Positions 24,930 to 35,311 of a stretch of DNA of 64,000 nt are shown piece after piece. A program made the position numbers and the translations under genes. This DNA comes from Frigididesulfovibrio sp031553235 (GTDB taxonomy: Bacteria; Desulfobacterota; Desulfovibrionia; Desulfovibrionales; Desulfovibrionaceae). The notes below the pieces were generated by a model. The model saw only the letters and a program-made list of their open reading frames with translations. It was not told where the DNA came from and did not search any database. The stretch is from assembly GCA_031553235.1 (NCBI GenBank), contig JAVBLS010000014.1:1-64000 (forward strand). Direction: 5' to 3'. Numbering within the stretch: the stretch's first letter is position 1; every line of letters begins with the position of its first letter.

Positions 24930-25907
24930 ATGGACCTGCTTTGCGCCGACATCGGCGGCACCCACAGCCGCTTCGCCCTGTTCCGGGCCGGGGAGTCCGG
25001 CCTGGAACTCCGGGCGTCAAAGTGGCTGGAGACAAAGCACTATGCCGGCTTTCGCGAGCTGACCGAAGCCCTGCTTACGGACCCGCCCCTGTATGACCCG
25101 GCCGACCCGCCGGCCAGGGCTGCACTGGCCGTGCCCGGCCCGGTGGAAAACGGGGTTTTCTGCCTGCCGCCCAACATCGGCTGGCCCATTCGCCTGGAAG
25201 AAGCCTCCCTGCCGGGTATTCCACAGGCGGCCATGCTCAATGATTTCGAGGCTCAAGCCTGGGCCGCCCTCTGGGGACGGTCTCACCCGGCCGACGTGGA
25301 TCTGGTGGAGATGATTCCCGGCGCTCCCAAGGCCGGTGCGCCCATCGCCGTCATTGGAGCCGGCACCGGTCTCGGCAAATCTCTGATCCTGCCGTCCACA
25401 GCCGGGCACCCGGCCCTGACCCTTCCCAGTGAAGGCGGGCACGGCGAGGTGCCCTTCATTCTTGAAGACGGCGATTTTCCGCGTTTTTTACGTGAAAAGA
25501 CCGGGCATCTTTCTTTGAGCGGTGACGACGTGCTGGGCGGCGCTGGTCTGGGCCACCTTTTCGCCTACCATACCGGCCTACGGCTGCCGGACAAAGAAGT
25601 GCCGGCAAAACTGCCCGATCATCCCGATGTGCTGCGGCACTATGCCGAAATATACGGCAGGGTATGCCGTAACTTTGTGCTCGACACCCTGGCTCTGGGC
25701 GGGCTGGTGATCACAGGAGGCATGGCCTGGCGGGTGCCTGTGCTCGCCCACCCGGCCTTTGCGGCATCTTTCCGTTTTTGCCCCAGCCTGCCGGGCCTGC
25801 TCGACCAGGTGCCCGTCCACCAGATGCGCGACCCCGCCGCCGGCCTGTACGGCGCGGCCATGTTTGCCCGCAACGCCTTCTCCGTCGCTCCCGGCCGAAC
25901 CGTATAG
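24930..25907 (+). CDS. glk: Glucokinase
   Basis: The enzyme phosphorylates glucose with ATP. The 325-residue protein starts MDLLCADIGGTHSRFALF, the phosphate-1 motif of the bacterial Glk (ASKHA) family, and contains AMLNDFEAQAWA with the catalytic aspartate, IAVIGAGTGLGKSLIL, and LPSEGGHGEVPF with glucose-contacting Glu-Gly-Gly-His. Length fits E. coli-type Glk (321 residues). ATG 24930 follows the lipoprotein stop by four bases. The stop codon runs into a small palindrome (AGAGCAGC...CAGCTCT) of the kind seen after other genes here. Confidence 0.88.
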   Translation: MDLLCADIGGTHSRFALFRAGESGLELRASKWLETKHYAGFRELTEALLTDPPLYDPADPPARAALAVPGPVENGVFCLPPNIGWPIRLEEASLPGIPQAAMLNDFEAQAWAALWGRSHPADVDLVEMIPGAPKAGAPIAVIGAGTGLGKSLILPSTAGHPALTLPSEGGHGEVPFILEDGDFPRFLREKTGHLSLSGDDVLGGAGLGHLFAYHTGLRLPDKEVPAKLPDHPDVLRHYAEIYGRVCRNFVLDTLALGGLVITGGMAWRVPVLAHPAFAASFRFCPSLPGLLDQVPVHQMRDPAAGLYGAAMFARNAFSVAPGRTV

Positions 25908-25982
25908 AGCAGCTTTACGCAGTCAGCTCTAGCCGCACTCTAACAAAAGCGGATCACGCGACACCAATAAAAATAACCCTCT

Positions 25983-26010
25983 TTGACAAAGCGTCGAAGC
26001 GCCTTATCAT
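25983..26010 (+). promoter_or_regulatory. Putative sigma-70 promoter of lon
   Basis: A perfect TTGACA (25983-25988) and TATCAT (26005-26010) are separated by 16 bases, about 70 bases upstream of the lon start codon. No sigma-32-type CTTGAAA/CCCCAT pair is visible. Confidence 0.6.
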
Positions 26011-26082
26011 CTGCAGAAATCTGAAACTTCCGCCGCCCCGGTGCGCCGTGCGCATCGCCGGGCCAATAAAGAGGTGCTTTCC

Positions 26083-28536
<2,454 letters not shown>

Positions 28537-28567
28537 CGGGAAATTTCCCGCGAACGCCAATATATAA

Positions 28568-28598
28568 GCCCCGGGCGCAAGAAGCCCGGGGCTTTTTG
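28568..28598 (+). terminator. Rho-independent terminator of lon
   Basis: GCCCCGGGC (28568-28576) and GCCCGGGGC (28584-28592) form a perfect 9-bp stem with a 7-base loop, followed by TTTTT. It begins 31 bases after the lon stop. Confidence 0.93.
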
Positions 28599-28602
28599 TT
28601 GT

Positions 28603-28945
28603 CCACCCGATAAAGGCGGCATGCCATATGTGAATGATACTGGTGTGATGCAAATATGCGAACATGTATCTCTGGTATTATGATAATATCAAACTATATA
28701 CTTTATAATTGAAAGTAAAAATAAGTATACAATATTTTTAGAATTATAATTTTCTAAATTTATTAAATCCGTCGACATACTTGCTGAAGACGCAAACGCT
28801 GTGCTATTTTTCTCTGCAGCGATGGGTTTGTTGCTTGAAACATTTCATCGTGAAGCCCGATCTTTTGAATTCTGCAACAACTTTGTGCATGGAGCACGTC
28901 CGGGCTGTCATCTGTCGCTTTTTCCAAGCGCGCCGGAGGATGAGA
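28603..28945. promoter_or_regulatory. AT-rich upstream region of the PocR-type sensor gene
   Basis: From about 28650 to 28770 the sequence is nearly all A/T with several TATAAT-like hexamers (for example TATAAT near 28703 and ATTATAATTTTC near 28743), in sharp contrast to the GC-rich surroundings. No gene is supported here. It is the obvious promoter and regulator landing area for the gene at 28946. H-NS-like or autoregulatory binding is conceivable but not shown. Confidence 0.45.
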
Positions 28946-30277
28946 ATGTATTTGCCCGAAGATGCGCGTCCGGTGGCCACGGGCGCTTTTGCCCCGCCAC
29001 CCGTCGGCGAGGTGAACAATGAGGCCGGGAACGCATTTGACCTCCTCGGCCTGTTCGGCAGACCATTGTTATTGTTGATTCAAGAAACAATCACCAAAGT
29101 CACCGGCCTGACCATGGTCGCCCTTGACGCTGCGGGCAACCCGGTGACCGAACTCAGCTCCTCTGCGGCGCCGCTTTGCCGCGGGGTGAACAGGGGCAAA
29201 GGTTCTGCCCGAAGAAGATGTAATGCCTCCGATTCCTACGGCGCCGCGGAGGCCCTGGCGCAACGCGGAGTTTTTATCTATTTCTGCCCCTGCGGACTGC
29301 TGGAAGCGGCAATTCCCATAATTGCCCGCGATCGCTATCTGGGGAGCCTGCTCGGCGGTCAGGTGCGTTGCGACAATGCGCCTGCCTCGCTGCCCCGATT
29401 GGAAAAACTTTTTGAGGAAGAGCGCGGGCAGTGCCTTCTGGAGCAACGCAACAGGGAACTGTACGAACGTATACCAAGCTATGATTTCGCTTATTTCACC
29501 TATGTCGCCGGGTTGATTTTCTCGGCAGTGACCATGATCGGCGAAAGGAATGCGGAAGCGCTCGCGCGGGGCCTGGAGGCCGAAGAAACGCGGGTTTCAC
29601 TGAGTGCCAGGGCCGAATGGCTGGAGCGCGAGCTGCGTCTTAAGGAAAGCGAGCTGAGCCATTGGAAATCCCGCCTGAATCTTGACTTTTTCATCAACTC
29701 CCTCAACTCCATCGCCGGCCTGGCCATTATCGAGGGTGCGCCCCGAACGCATGAAATGTGCCTGCTCTTTGCCGAGCACCTGCGCCATTCCCTGGCTTCC
29801 GACAAAACGTTTGCTCCTTTGGCGGATGAAGTCGGCAGTGTGCAACGCTACCTGCAGATGCAAAAGATCCGTTTCGGCGATCTTCTGGAATATAGCGTCG
29901 ATATGCCGAAGGAACTGGCCGCGCGCAATATTCCGGCCCAGATACTTCTGCCCTTTGTGGAGCGTGCGGTCTTTCACGGGCTGGCCACAAAGGAACGGGG
30001 CTACCGTTTTTCGCTCTCCATCCGCTGCGGGCGGGACCACTGGCTGTTCCGAATCATCGACAACGCCGAGCATCCCGGAGACGTCTCCCACGGCGCCGTG
30101 CCCGTGCAAAGCGGCTTTGACGGTGAAGCCATTGAAAACAGTCTGGCGGCGGCCAAACGCAGGCTTGCCGCCCTGTTTGGCGGACGGCATGAACTACTGA
30201 CCTTGCGAACGGCCGATGGCGGCACGGAGTACGACATACGCTGCCCGCTGCTCCTGGCGGAAGGGACCGGGAAATAA
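28946..30277 (+). CDS. PocR-domain sensor with degenerate LytS-type kinase module
   Basis: The 443-residue cytoplasmic protein (no membrane segment) starts at ATG 28946, six bases after GGAGG. Residues 30-200 are a PocR ligand-binding domain, with the conserved cysteines in LCRGVNRGKGSARRRC and FIYFCPCGLLEAAIPI. A helical linker leads to a His_kinase/HATPase_c part like LytS. There the phospho-acceptor motif NPHFLFN reads NLDFFIN, so the histidine is an aspartate (residue 247). The N-box ENAxxHG reads ERAVFHG (asparagine to arginine, residue 340), and the G-box DxGxG is DNAEH. It is probably not a working kinase. It overlaps the AraC-type partner by one base (TAATG). Confidence 0.8.
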   Translation: MYLPEDARPVATGAFAPPPVGEVNNEAGNAFDLLGLFGRPLLLLIQETITKVTGLTMVALDAAGNPVTELSSSAAPLCRGVNRGKGSARRRCNASDSYGAAEALAQRGVFIYFCPCGLLEAAIPIIARDRYLGSLLGGQVRCDNAPASLPRLEKLFEEERGQCLLEQRNRELYERIPSYDFAYFTYVAGLIFSAVTMIGERNAEALARGLEAEETRVSLSARAEWLERELRLKESELSHWKSRLNLDFFINSLNSIAGLAIIEGAPRTHEMCLLFAEHLRHSLASDKTFAPLADEVGSVQRYLQMQKIRFGDLLEYSVDMPKELAARNIPAQILLPFVERAVFHGLATKERGYRFSLSIRCGRDHWLFRIIDNAEHPGDVSHGAVPVQSGFDGEAIENSLAAAKRRLAALFGGRHELLTLRTADGGTEYDIRCPLLLAEGTGK

Positions 30278-31290
30278 TGTACCGCGTACTCATCGCCGAT
30301 GGCGAGCCACTGACCCGACAGGCCTTGAGCACCATGATCGGCCGAGTGGACGACTTCACCGCCGCCCATGCCGTGGGCGACGGCAGGCAGGCGGTAAGCA
30401 TTTGCCGGGATGAGCCTGTGGATATGGTATTCATGTCCACCGTGCTGCCGGCCCTTTCCGGCCTGGAAGCCGCGCGGCGCATCCGTGAACGTGACCCAAA
30501 CATTGCCCTGGTGCTCATGTCGACTTCACACGCCCCGGAACATACTTCAGAAGCCCTGCACCTGAAGCTTGCAGGGCACATAGTAAAACCTATATCTTTC
30601 CATGCTATAAATAATATTTTGATGACCCACAAAGAACAGCATGCCTTTTTGTCCCTGGAGCAACTGGAAGGCCTGCTGCAGAGCATCGCCGCGCGAGACT
30701 TTAAACGGGCCTGCCACGCCATAGGCCCAGTGGCCGAAGAGATCCGCGCCCGAGCGGGCGGCGACCCCCGTTGCAGAGAGGAACTGCTGCTCCATGCAGT
30801 CCGGAGTTTGCGCGCTTCGCAGGCAAGCTCTCTCTGCGGGCAAGAAGGGGAAGCCCTGCCCCCCCCGGTGAGCGTAGAGCAATTGGCCGTCGACAGCGGC
30901 GTGGATCTCCATCTTTTTCAGGTGGTCGACTACATTTTTCAGCGTAACGGCATAAGCGGTCATCCGGTATTGGAACAAATTTTCACCTTTATCGACGGAC
31001 AGATCAGAAAAAAAATAGGGCTTGAGGACATTGTCCGGTATTGTCCGGCCAGTCAGACCCACGTGAGCAGGATGTTCAAAAAGCATTTCAACGCAAGTGT
31101 GATGGACTATTTGCACATGCGCAAGCTGCATCTGGCCAAGATGCACTTTGCCTTTACCGAGCGCAGCGCCGGGGAAGTGGCTTTTATACTGGGTTATAAC
31201 GAAGCCGGCTATTTCAGCAAGGTGTTCAAGAAATACGAACGCATGACCCTGCAGCAATATAAAACAAAGCAACTCGGAGCTTGTCCATAA
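30277..31290 (+). CDS. AraC-family regulator with receiver-like domain lacking the phospho-Asp
   Basis: The 337-residue protein has a CheY-like receiver (1-120), a helical middle and an AraC helix-turn-helix domain (about 235-330: IGLEDIVRYCPASQTHVSRM and AGEVAFILGYNEAGYFSKVF). In the receiver, the phospho-acceptor strand VDMVFMSTVLPALSGLE has serine (residue 54) where aspartate is required, and the acidic pair is reduced to ADGE. The conserved lysine in HIVKPIS remains. It cannot be phosphorylated in the normal way, matching the degenerate kinase of its partner gene. Its last codons and stop lie inside a composite palindrome. The convergent operon to the right is the nearest candidate target. 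Confidence 0.85.
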   Translation: MYRVLIADGEPLTRQALSTMIGRVDDFTAAHAVGDGRQAVSICRDEPVDMVFMSTVLPALSGLEAARRIRERDPNIALVLMSTSHAPEHTSEALHLKLAGHIVKPISFHAINNILMTHKEQHAFLSLEQLEGLLQSIAARDFKRACHAIGPVAEEIRARAGGDPRCREELLLHAVRSLRASQASSLCGQEGEALPPPVSVEQLAVDSGVDLHLFQVVDYIFQRNGISGHPVLEQIFTFIDGQIRKKIGLEDIVRYCPASQTHVSRMFKKHFNASVMDYLHMRKLHLAKMHFAFTERSAGEVAFILGYNEAGYFSKVFKKYERMTLQQYKTKQLGACP

Positions 31291-31422
31291 ATAAGCGTTT
31301 TGCGGTCAAATACGTCGCAAAGGCATTTTTTGCTCCGGTCGAGTACCGATGCGTACACGCCCCTGCGCAAAAAATATCTTTTCCTCGTCTTTATCGCACG
31401 CTCCACGTATTTATGGACAAGC
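31279..31422. repeat. Composite palindrome, copy F (type 1 loop)
   Basis: Outer arms GCTTGTCCATAAATA (31279-31293) and TATTTATGGACAAGC (31408-31422) match over all 15 bases. The loop region CGGTCGAGTACC...GTACAC..CC matches the core of the copies at 48673 and 56472. The left arm supplies the last three codons and the TAA of the AraC-type gene, so the element forms the end of that coding sequence. Confidence 0.75.
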
Positions 31423-31525
31423 TCTTCGTACTGTGAAGGCCGTCTTGAAAATTTCGGCGCGGCGGCACGGGGAGTCCCCGGCGCGCGATTTGGTCATTTT
31501 TTATTGACTGTGGGCCTGAACGGCT

Positions 31526-32569
31526 CTATTTGCGGGCATCCCGAATAATGCCCAGGGCGTATTCGTCGGCGGCGGCCGCGGTGCTGATGCCTTTGTCCTT
31601 GGCCAGCTGAATGATGTTCAGAGTGGTCTGGTAAATCTGATCCACCTTTCGATTCACGGAGTCCACGTCGTAGACGGGCTCGATGACTTCAGCCCCACAG
31701 TTGATAATGCCGCCGGCATTGACGATGTAATCCGGGCAATAGAGGATGCCCAACTGGGCCAGGGCGTCGCCGGCCGCCGCGTCCACAAGCACGTTGTTGG
31801 CCGCGCCGCACACTACCTTGCAGCGCAGGTTTTTGACGTTGTCCCGGTTCAGAATGGCGCCCAAAGCGCAGGGAGCGAAGATGTCGCATTCCGTGGCCAG
31901 GATGGCTTCGGGGCCCACCACGGTGGCGCCCAACTCTTTGACCGCTTTGTCCATGGCCGCGGTATTGATGTCGAAGACTTTAAGGGAAGCGCCGTCGGCG
32001 TGGGCCAACTCGGCGAGACGGTAGCCCACGCTGCCCAGACCCATGAGGGCCACCGTCTTGCCCGAAAGATCGGCGGTTCCGAAGGCGACCGTAGCCCCGG
32101 CCTTCATGCCCTGATAAACGCCCCGAGCGGTGAAGGGCGAAGGATCGCCGCTTTTTTCCGGGGTGCCCATCACGTAGTTGGTGACTTCATGCACTTGGGC
32201 AATGTCGGTGGTGTTGGTGTTGACGTCTTCGGCGGTATAGTATTCGCCGCCCAAAGACTCAATCACTTCGCCGTAGGCATGAAAGAAATCACGGCTTTTG
32301 AGTCTTTTGGGGTCGCCGATGATCACGGCCTTGCCGCCCCCCATCTTCAAATGGGCGCCCGCGTTCTTCAGGGCCATGCCTTTGGAGAGACGCAGCACAT
32401 CATACAGGGCGTCTTCCTCGGTGGCATAGTTCCAAAAACGCGTACCGCCGCCCGCGGGCCCCAGGGTGGTGTCGTGGATGGCGATGATGGTCTTCAGCCC
32501 CACCGTCTTGTTTTGCGCGAAAACGATCTTCTCGTGGCCGTAATCTTCCATTTCCTGCAGAACCAGCAT
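31526..32569 (-). CDS. Leucine dehydrogenase (Glu/Leu/Phe/Val dehydrogenase family)
   Basis: This NAD-dependent enzyme deaminates branched-chain amino acids to 2-oxoacids. The 347-residue protein carries the family's catalytic part GPAGGGTRFW, KNAGAHLKMGGGKAVIIGDP with the active-site lysine, and the NAD-binding fold VALMGLGSVGYRLAELAHA. Length and the motif set suit leucine/valine rather than glutamate dehydrogenases, which are longer. ATG 32569 (MLVLQEMED) has GGAGG five bases upstream. It is the last gene of the minus-strand cluster that starts at 39320, and it supplies the substrate for the ferredoxin oxidoreductase encoded before it. Confidence 0.88.
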   Translation of the reverse strand: MLVLQEMEDYGHEKIVFAQNKTVGLKTIIAIHDTTLGPAGGGTRFWNYATEEDALYDVLRLSKGMALKNAGAHLKMGGGKAVIIGDPKRLKSRDFFHAYGEVIESLGGEYYTAEDVNTNTTDIAQVHEVTNYVMGTPEKSGDPSPFTARGVYQGMKAGATVAFGTADLSGKTVALMGLGSVGYRLAELAHADGASLKVFDINTAAMDKAVKELGATVVGPEAILATECDIFAPCALGAILNRDNVKNLRCKVVCGAANNVLVDAAAGDALAQLGILYCPDYIVNAGGIINCGAEVIEPVYDVDSVNRKVDQIYQTTLNIIQLAKDKGISTAAAADEYALGIIRDARK

Positions 32570-32676
32570 AAAAGCCTCCATAATCCGTTGGGTTGGTTTT
32601 TTGGTATATGGTTTGCCGTTTCTTTCTTTCGTTGCGACGTTATGTCATGTTCCGATGAATAAAACGTGAAAAGGAG

Positions 32677-33210
32677 TTATGCGTTCATTCCAACTTCGAT
32701 TGCCCGGATATTGTATTCCAATAAATGAGCCTTTTTGGCCGGAACATTTTTTTCCAGAGCTTTCTTGATCGTTTCAAAAGATGTGAAAGCCGTTTCCTTG
32801 ACCACTTTCCCCAGCAGAATGACATTGGCGATGCCGTCCAACCCCTGTTCACCGGCCATTTGCGTGGCCGGCACGGAAAAGACGCTGACGTCCGTACGCC
32901 CGCAGGTTCTGTCGATGAGAGAAGAATCCAGAAACACCGCCCCCCCCGGTTGCACCGAGTCAATGAACTTGTCGTAAGAGGGAGTGTTCATGGCCACCAG
33001 CACATTGGGCGCAAGCACCATCGGGGAGCCGATGGGCCTGTCGTTTATGCACACGCTGCAGTTGGCGGTGCCGCCGCGCATTTCAGGGCCGTAGGAAGGG
33101 AGCCAGGAGACCTCGTGCTCGTCCAGAAGCCCGGCATAAGCCGCGACCTTTCCGGAAAACAACACACCCTGGCCGCCGAAACCGGCAAAAATCATGCTGC
33201 ACAATTCCAT
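32677..33210 (-). CDS. 2-oxoacid:ferredoxin oxidoreductase, gamma subunit
   Basis: The 177-residue protein begins MELCSMIFAGFGGQGVLFSG, the nucleotide-binding-like motif of gamma subunits, followed by the conserved PSYGPEMRGGTANCSVCIND. It is part of the four-subunit type (alpha, beta, gamma, delta) that turns a 2-oxoacid, CoA and oxidised ferredoxin into acyl-CoA, CO2 and reduced ferredoxin. It lies one base after the beta-subunit stop. Neighbouring leucine dehydrogenase, butyrate kinase and BrnQ make branched-chain 2-oxoacids the likely substrates (VOR activity), although 2-oxoglutarate enzymes look alike. Confidence 0.87.
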   Translation of the reverse strand: MELCSMIFAGFGGQGVLFSGKVAAYAGLLDEHEVSWLPSYGPEMRGGTANCSVCINDRPIGSPMVLAPNVLVAMNTPSYDKFIDSVQPGGAVFLDSSLIDRTCGRTDVSVFSVPATQMAGEQGLDGIANVILLGKVVKETAFTSFETIKKALEKNVPAKKAHLLEYNIRAIEVGMNA

Positions 33211-33211
33211 G

Positions 33212-33964
33212 TTACCGTTCCTCCTGCGAGGGGATATCTTTGTAGACGCCCAAAGGAAAATACGGGATCATCTTTTCTTTGAGCCAGTCCAGGGCCTGAA
33301 CGGGAGTGACGCCCCAGTTGGTGGGACAGGTGGAGAGCACCTCCACCAAAGAAAAGCCCTTACGGTCGATCTGGTATTGAAAGGCCTTGCGGATGGCTTT
33401 TTTGGCCTTCTTGATGTTGGGGATGGAGTTGACCGCCACCCGTTCGATGTAGGACACTCCGTCCAGGGTGGCGAGCATTTCACTGACCCGGATGGGGAAA
33501 CCCGCGCTTTCCGTATTGCGGCCGTAAGGCGATGTTTGTGTGATCTGACCGGGCATGGTTGTGGGGGCCATCTGGCCGCCCGTCATGCCGTAGGTGGTGT
33601 TGTTGACAAAGATGATGGTGATGTTTTCCCCGCGCGTGGCCGCGTGAATGGTCTCGGCGGTGCCGATGGCGGCGAGATCGCCGTCGCCCTGGTAGGTGAA
33701 GACAAAGCTCTCCGGCAAGGCCCGGCGCAGCCCGGTGGCCACTGCCGGAGCGCGCCCGTGAGGGGCCTGGACCATATCAAAGGTAAAGAAATTATAGGCC
33801 AGCACCGCGCAACCCACCGGAGCCACGCCCACGGTGCTGCCTTCCAGGCCCATTTCCTCAATATTCTCCGCCACCAGCTTATGGATGACGCCGTGCGTGC
33901 AGCCTGGGCAGTAGCTCAGGGGCACATCGCTGAGCACCTTGGATTTTTCGTAAACAACCTGCAT
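33212..33964 (-). CDS. 2-oxoacid:ferredoxin oxidoreductase, beta subunit (TPP-binding)
   Basis: The 250-residue subunit holds the thiamine diphosphate site: SYCPGCTHGVIHKL near residue 20, and the GDGD...NN metal/TPP motif spread over TYQGDGDLAAIGTAETIHAA and IIFVNNTTYGMTGGQ. ATG 33964 (MQVVYEKSK) follows GGAGGAGAGT; the open frame upstream overlaps the alpha subunit and is not conserved. It sits between the alpha and gamma genes with only 2 and 1 bases between them, so translation is coupled. Confidence 0.9.
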   Translation of the reverse strand: MQVVYEKSKVLSDVPLSYCPGCTHGVIHKLVAENIEEMGLEGSTVGVAPVGCAVLAYNFFTFDMVQAPHGRAPAVATGLRRALPESFVFTYQGDGDLAAIGTAETIHAATRGENITIIFVNNTTYGMTGGQMAPTTMPGQITQTSPYGRNTESAGFPIRVSEMLATLDGVSYIERVAVNSIPNIKKAKKAIRKAFQYQIDRKGFSLVEVLSTCPTNWGVTPVQALDWLKEKMIPYFPLGVYKDIPSQEER

Positions 33965-33966
33965 GA

Positions 33967-35025
33967 CTACTCTCCTCCGACAATGGCGTCGATCCGGGCC
34001 AGCACTTCGGCGGGCGCCGGCACCATGCCGCCGGTACGGCCGCAAAAATGCACGGGAACGGAATATTCCACCGCCGCTTTGACGTCCTGAATCATCTGCC
34101 CCATGCTCATTTCGACCACCAGCATGTTGTGAACTTTGCCTGCCAGGGCTTTCAAGGCTTTGCTCGGGAAAGGCCACAGGGTGATGGGCCGGACCAGACC
34201 GGCCTTGATGCCCTTGCTCCGGGCTTCGTCCACGGCGCTGCGGGCAATGCGCGCCGAGGCCCCGTAAGCGACCAGAAGGATCTCGGCGTCGTCGGTCAGG
34301 TATTCCTCATGCCGCGATTCTTTGGCCTCAATGAGCGCATAGCGCTCAAAACGTTCCAAGACGTACCGCTCCAAAACCGGAGCTTCCAGGAACAGCGAGT
34401 TGATGATGTTTTTCGGGCGCATGTTTTTATGCCCGTTGGTGGCCCAAGGCTTTTCATGCTTCGCGGGCACTTCTTCGGGAAAGACGACCGATTCCATCAT
34501 CTGGCCCAGCAACCCGTCGGCCAGAATCATGGCCGGCACGCGGTAGGTCTCGGCCGTGTCAAAAGCCAGAAAGACGAAATCCACCATTTCCTGCACCGTG
34601 GAAGGAGCGAAAACCAGAACATGCAGATCGCCGTGCCCCGGGGCCTTGGTGGCTTGGAAATAATCCGCTTGGGAGGGCTGGATGCCGCCAAGCCCCGGTC
34701 CCCCGCGCTGCACGTTCAAAATCAACGCGGGCAGATCGGAGCCGGCCATGTAGGAAATGGCTTCGGTCTTCAGGGAAATGCCCGGAGACGACGAAGAGGT
34801 CATGGCCCGCACGCCGGCCGAAGCCGCGCCCAGAACCATATTGGCGGCGGCTATTTCCGACTCCGCCTGCAGGTAGGTGCCCCCCACTCTGGGCATGGCC
34901 TTGGCAAGGTAGGCGTTGACTTCGGTTTGCGGGGTGATGGGATACCCGAAAAAGTGCAGACAACCCGCTCGTATGGCGGCCTCCGCCAAGGCTTCATTGC
35001 CTTTCAGAAAGAACTTCTCTGCCAT
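33967..35025 (-). CDS. 2-oxoacid:ferredoxin oxidoreductase, alpha subunit
   Basis: The 352-residue alpha subunit starts AEKFFLKGNEALAEAAIRAG and contains the typical FFGYPITPQTEVNAYL, the AESEIAAANMVLGAASAGVR block that helps bind TPP, and TSSSSPGISLKTEAI. The C-terminal domain has the usual KGIKAGLVRPITLWPFPSKA strand-helix pattern. Length agrees with KorA/VorB-type alpha subunits. It lies three bases downstream of the ferredoxin-like subunit gene. GAGTGAGTC precedes the ATG. Confidence 0.9.
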   Translation of the reverse strand: MAEKFFLKGNEALAEAAIRAGCLHFFGYPITPQTEVNAYLAKAMPRVGGTYLQAESEIAAANMVLGAASAGVRAMTSSSSPGISLKTEAISYMAGSDLPALILNVQRGGPGLGGIQPSQADYFQATKAPGHGDLHVLVFAPSTVQEMVDFVFLAFDTAETYRVPAMILADGLLGQMMESVVFPEEVPAKHEKPWATNGHKNMRPKNIINSLFLEAPVLERYVLERFERYALIEAKESRHEEYLTDDAEILLVAYGASARIARSAVDEARSKGIKAGLVRPITLWPFPSKALKALAGKVHNMLVVEMSMGQMIQDVKAAVEYSVPVHFCGRTGGMVPAPAEVLARIDAIVGGE

Positions 35026-35028
35026 GAC

Positions 35029-35241
35029 TCACTCCTTAATGACCCTGATGGCGCTGTCGGGACACATGACCGCGCACATCCCACAGGCGATGCACTGATC
35101 TGCGTGCACGACGGTTGAGGGATGGTAGCCTTTGGCGTTCAAACGGCTTGCGGATAATTGCAGGACCGCTTTCGGGCAAACGGATGCACACAGGCCGCAA
35201 CCCTTGCAGATGTTTTCGTTGATGCTCACATGTTCAGCCAT
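35029..35241 (-). CDS. 2-oxoacid:ferredoxin oxidoreductase, delta (ferredoxin-like) subunit
   Basis: This 70-residue protein has two [4Fe-4S] cluster motifs, CKGCGLCASVCPKA and CIACGMCAVMCPDS, the electron exit of four-subunit 2-oxoacid oxidoreductases. ATG 35241 (MAEHVSINENICKGCG) has GGAGG five bases upstream; the longer open frame is not conserved. It opens the four-gene oxidoreductase block, immediately after the butyrate kinase gene. Confidence 0.9.
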   Translation of the reverse strand: MAEHVSINENICKGCGLCASVCPKAVLQLSASRLNAKGYHPSTVVHADQCIACGMCAVMCPDSAIRVIKE

Positions 35242-35311
35242 ATATGCCTCCATGCATACCGGGCGGGTTGACAAAAGAATTCGGTCGTTGGTGCCTTGCG
35301 GCACCGACGCC

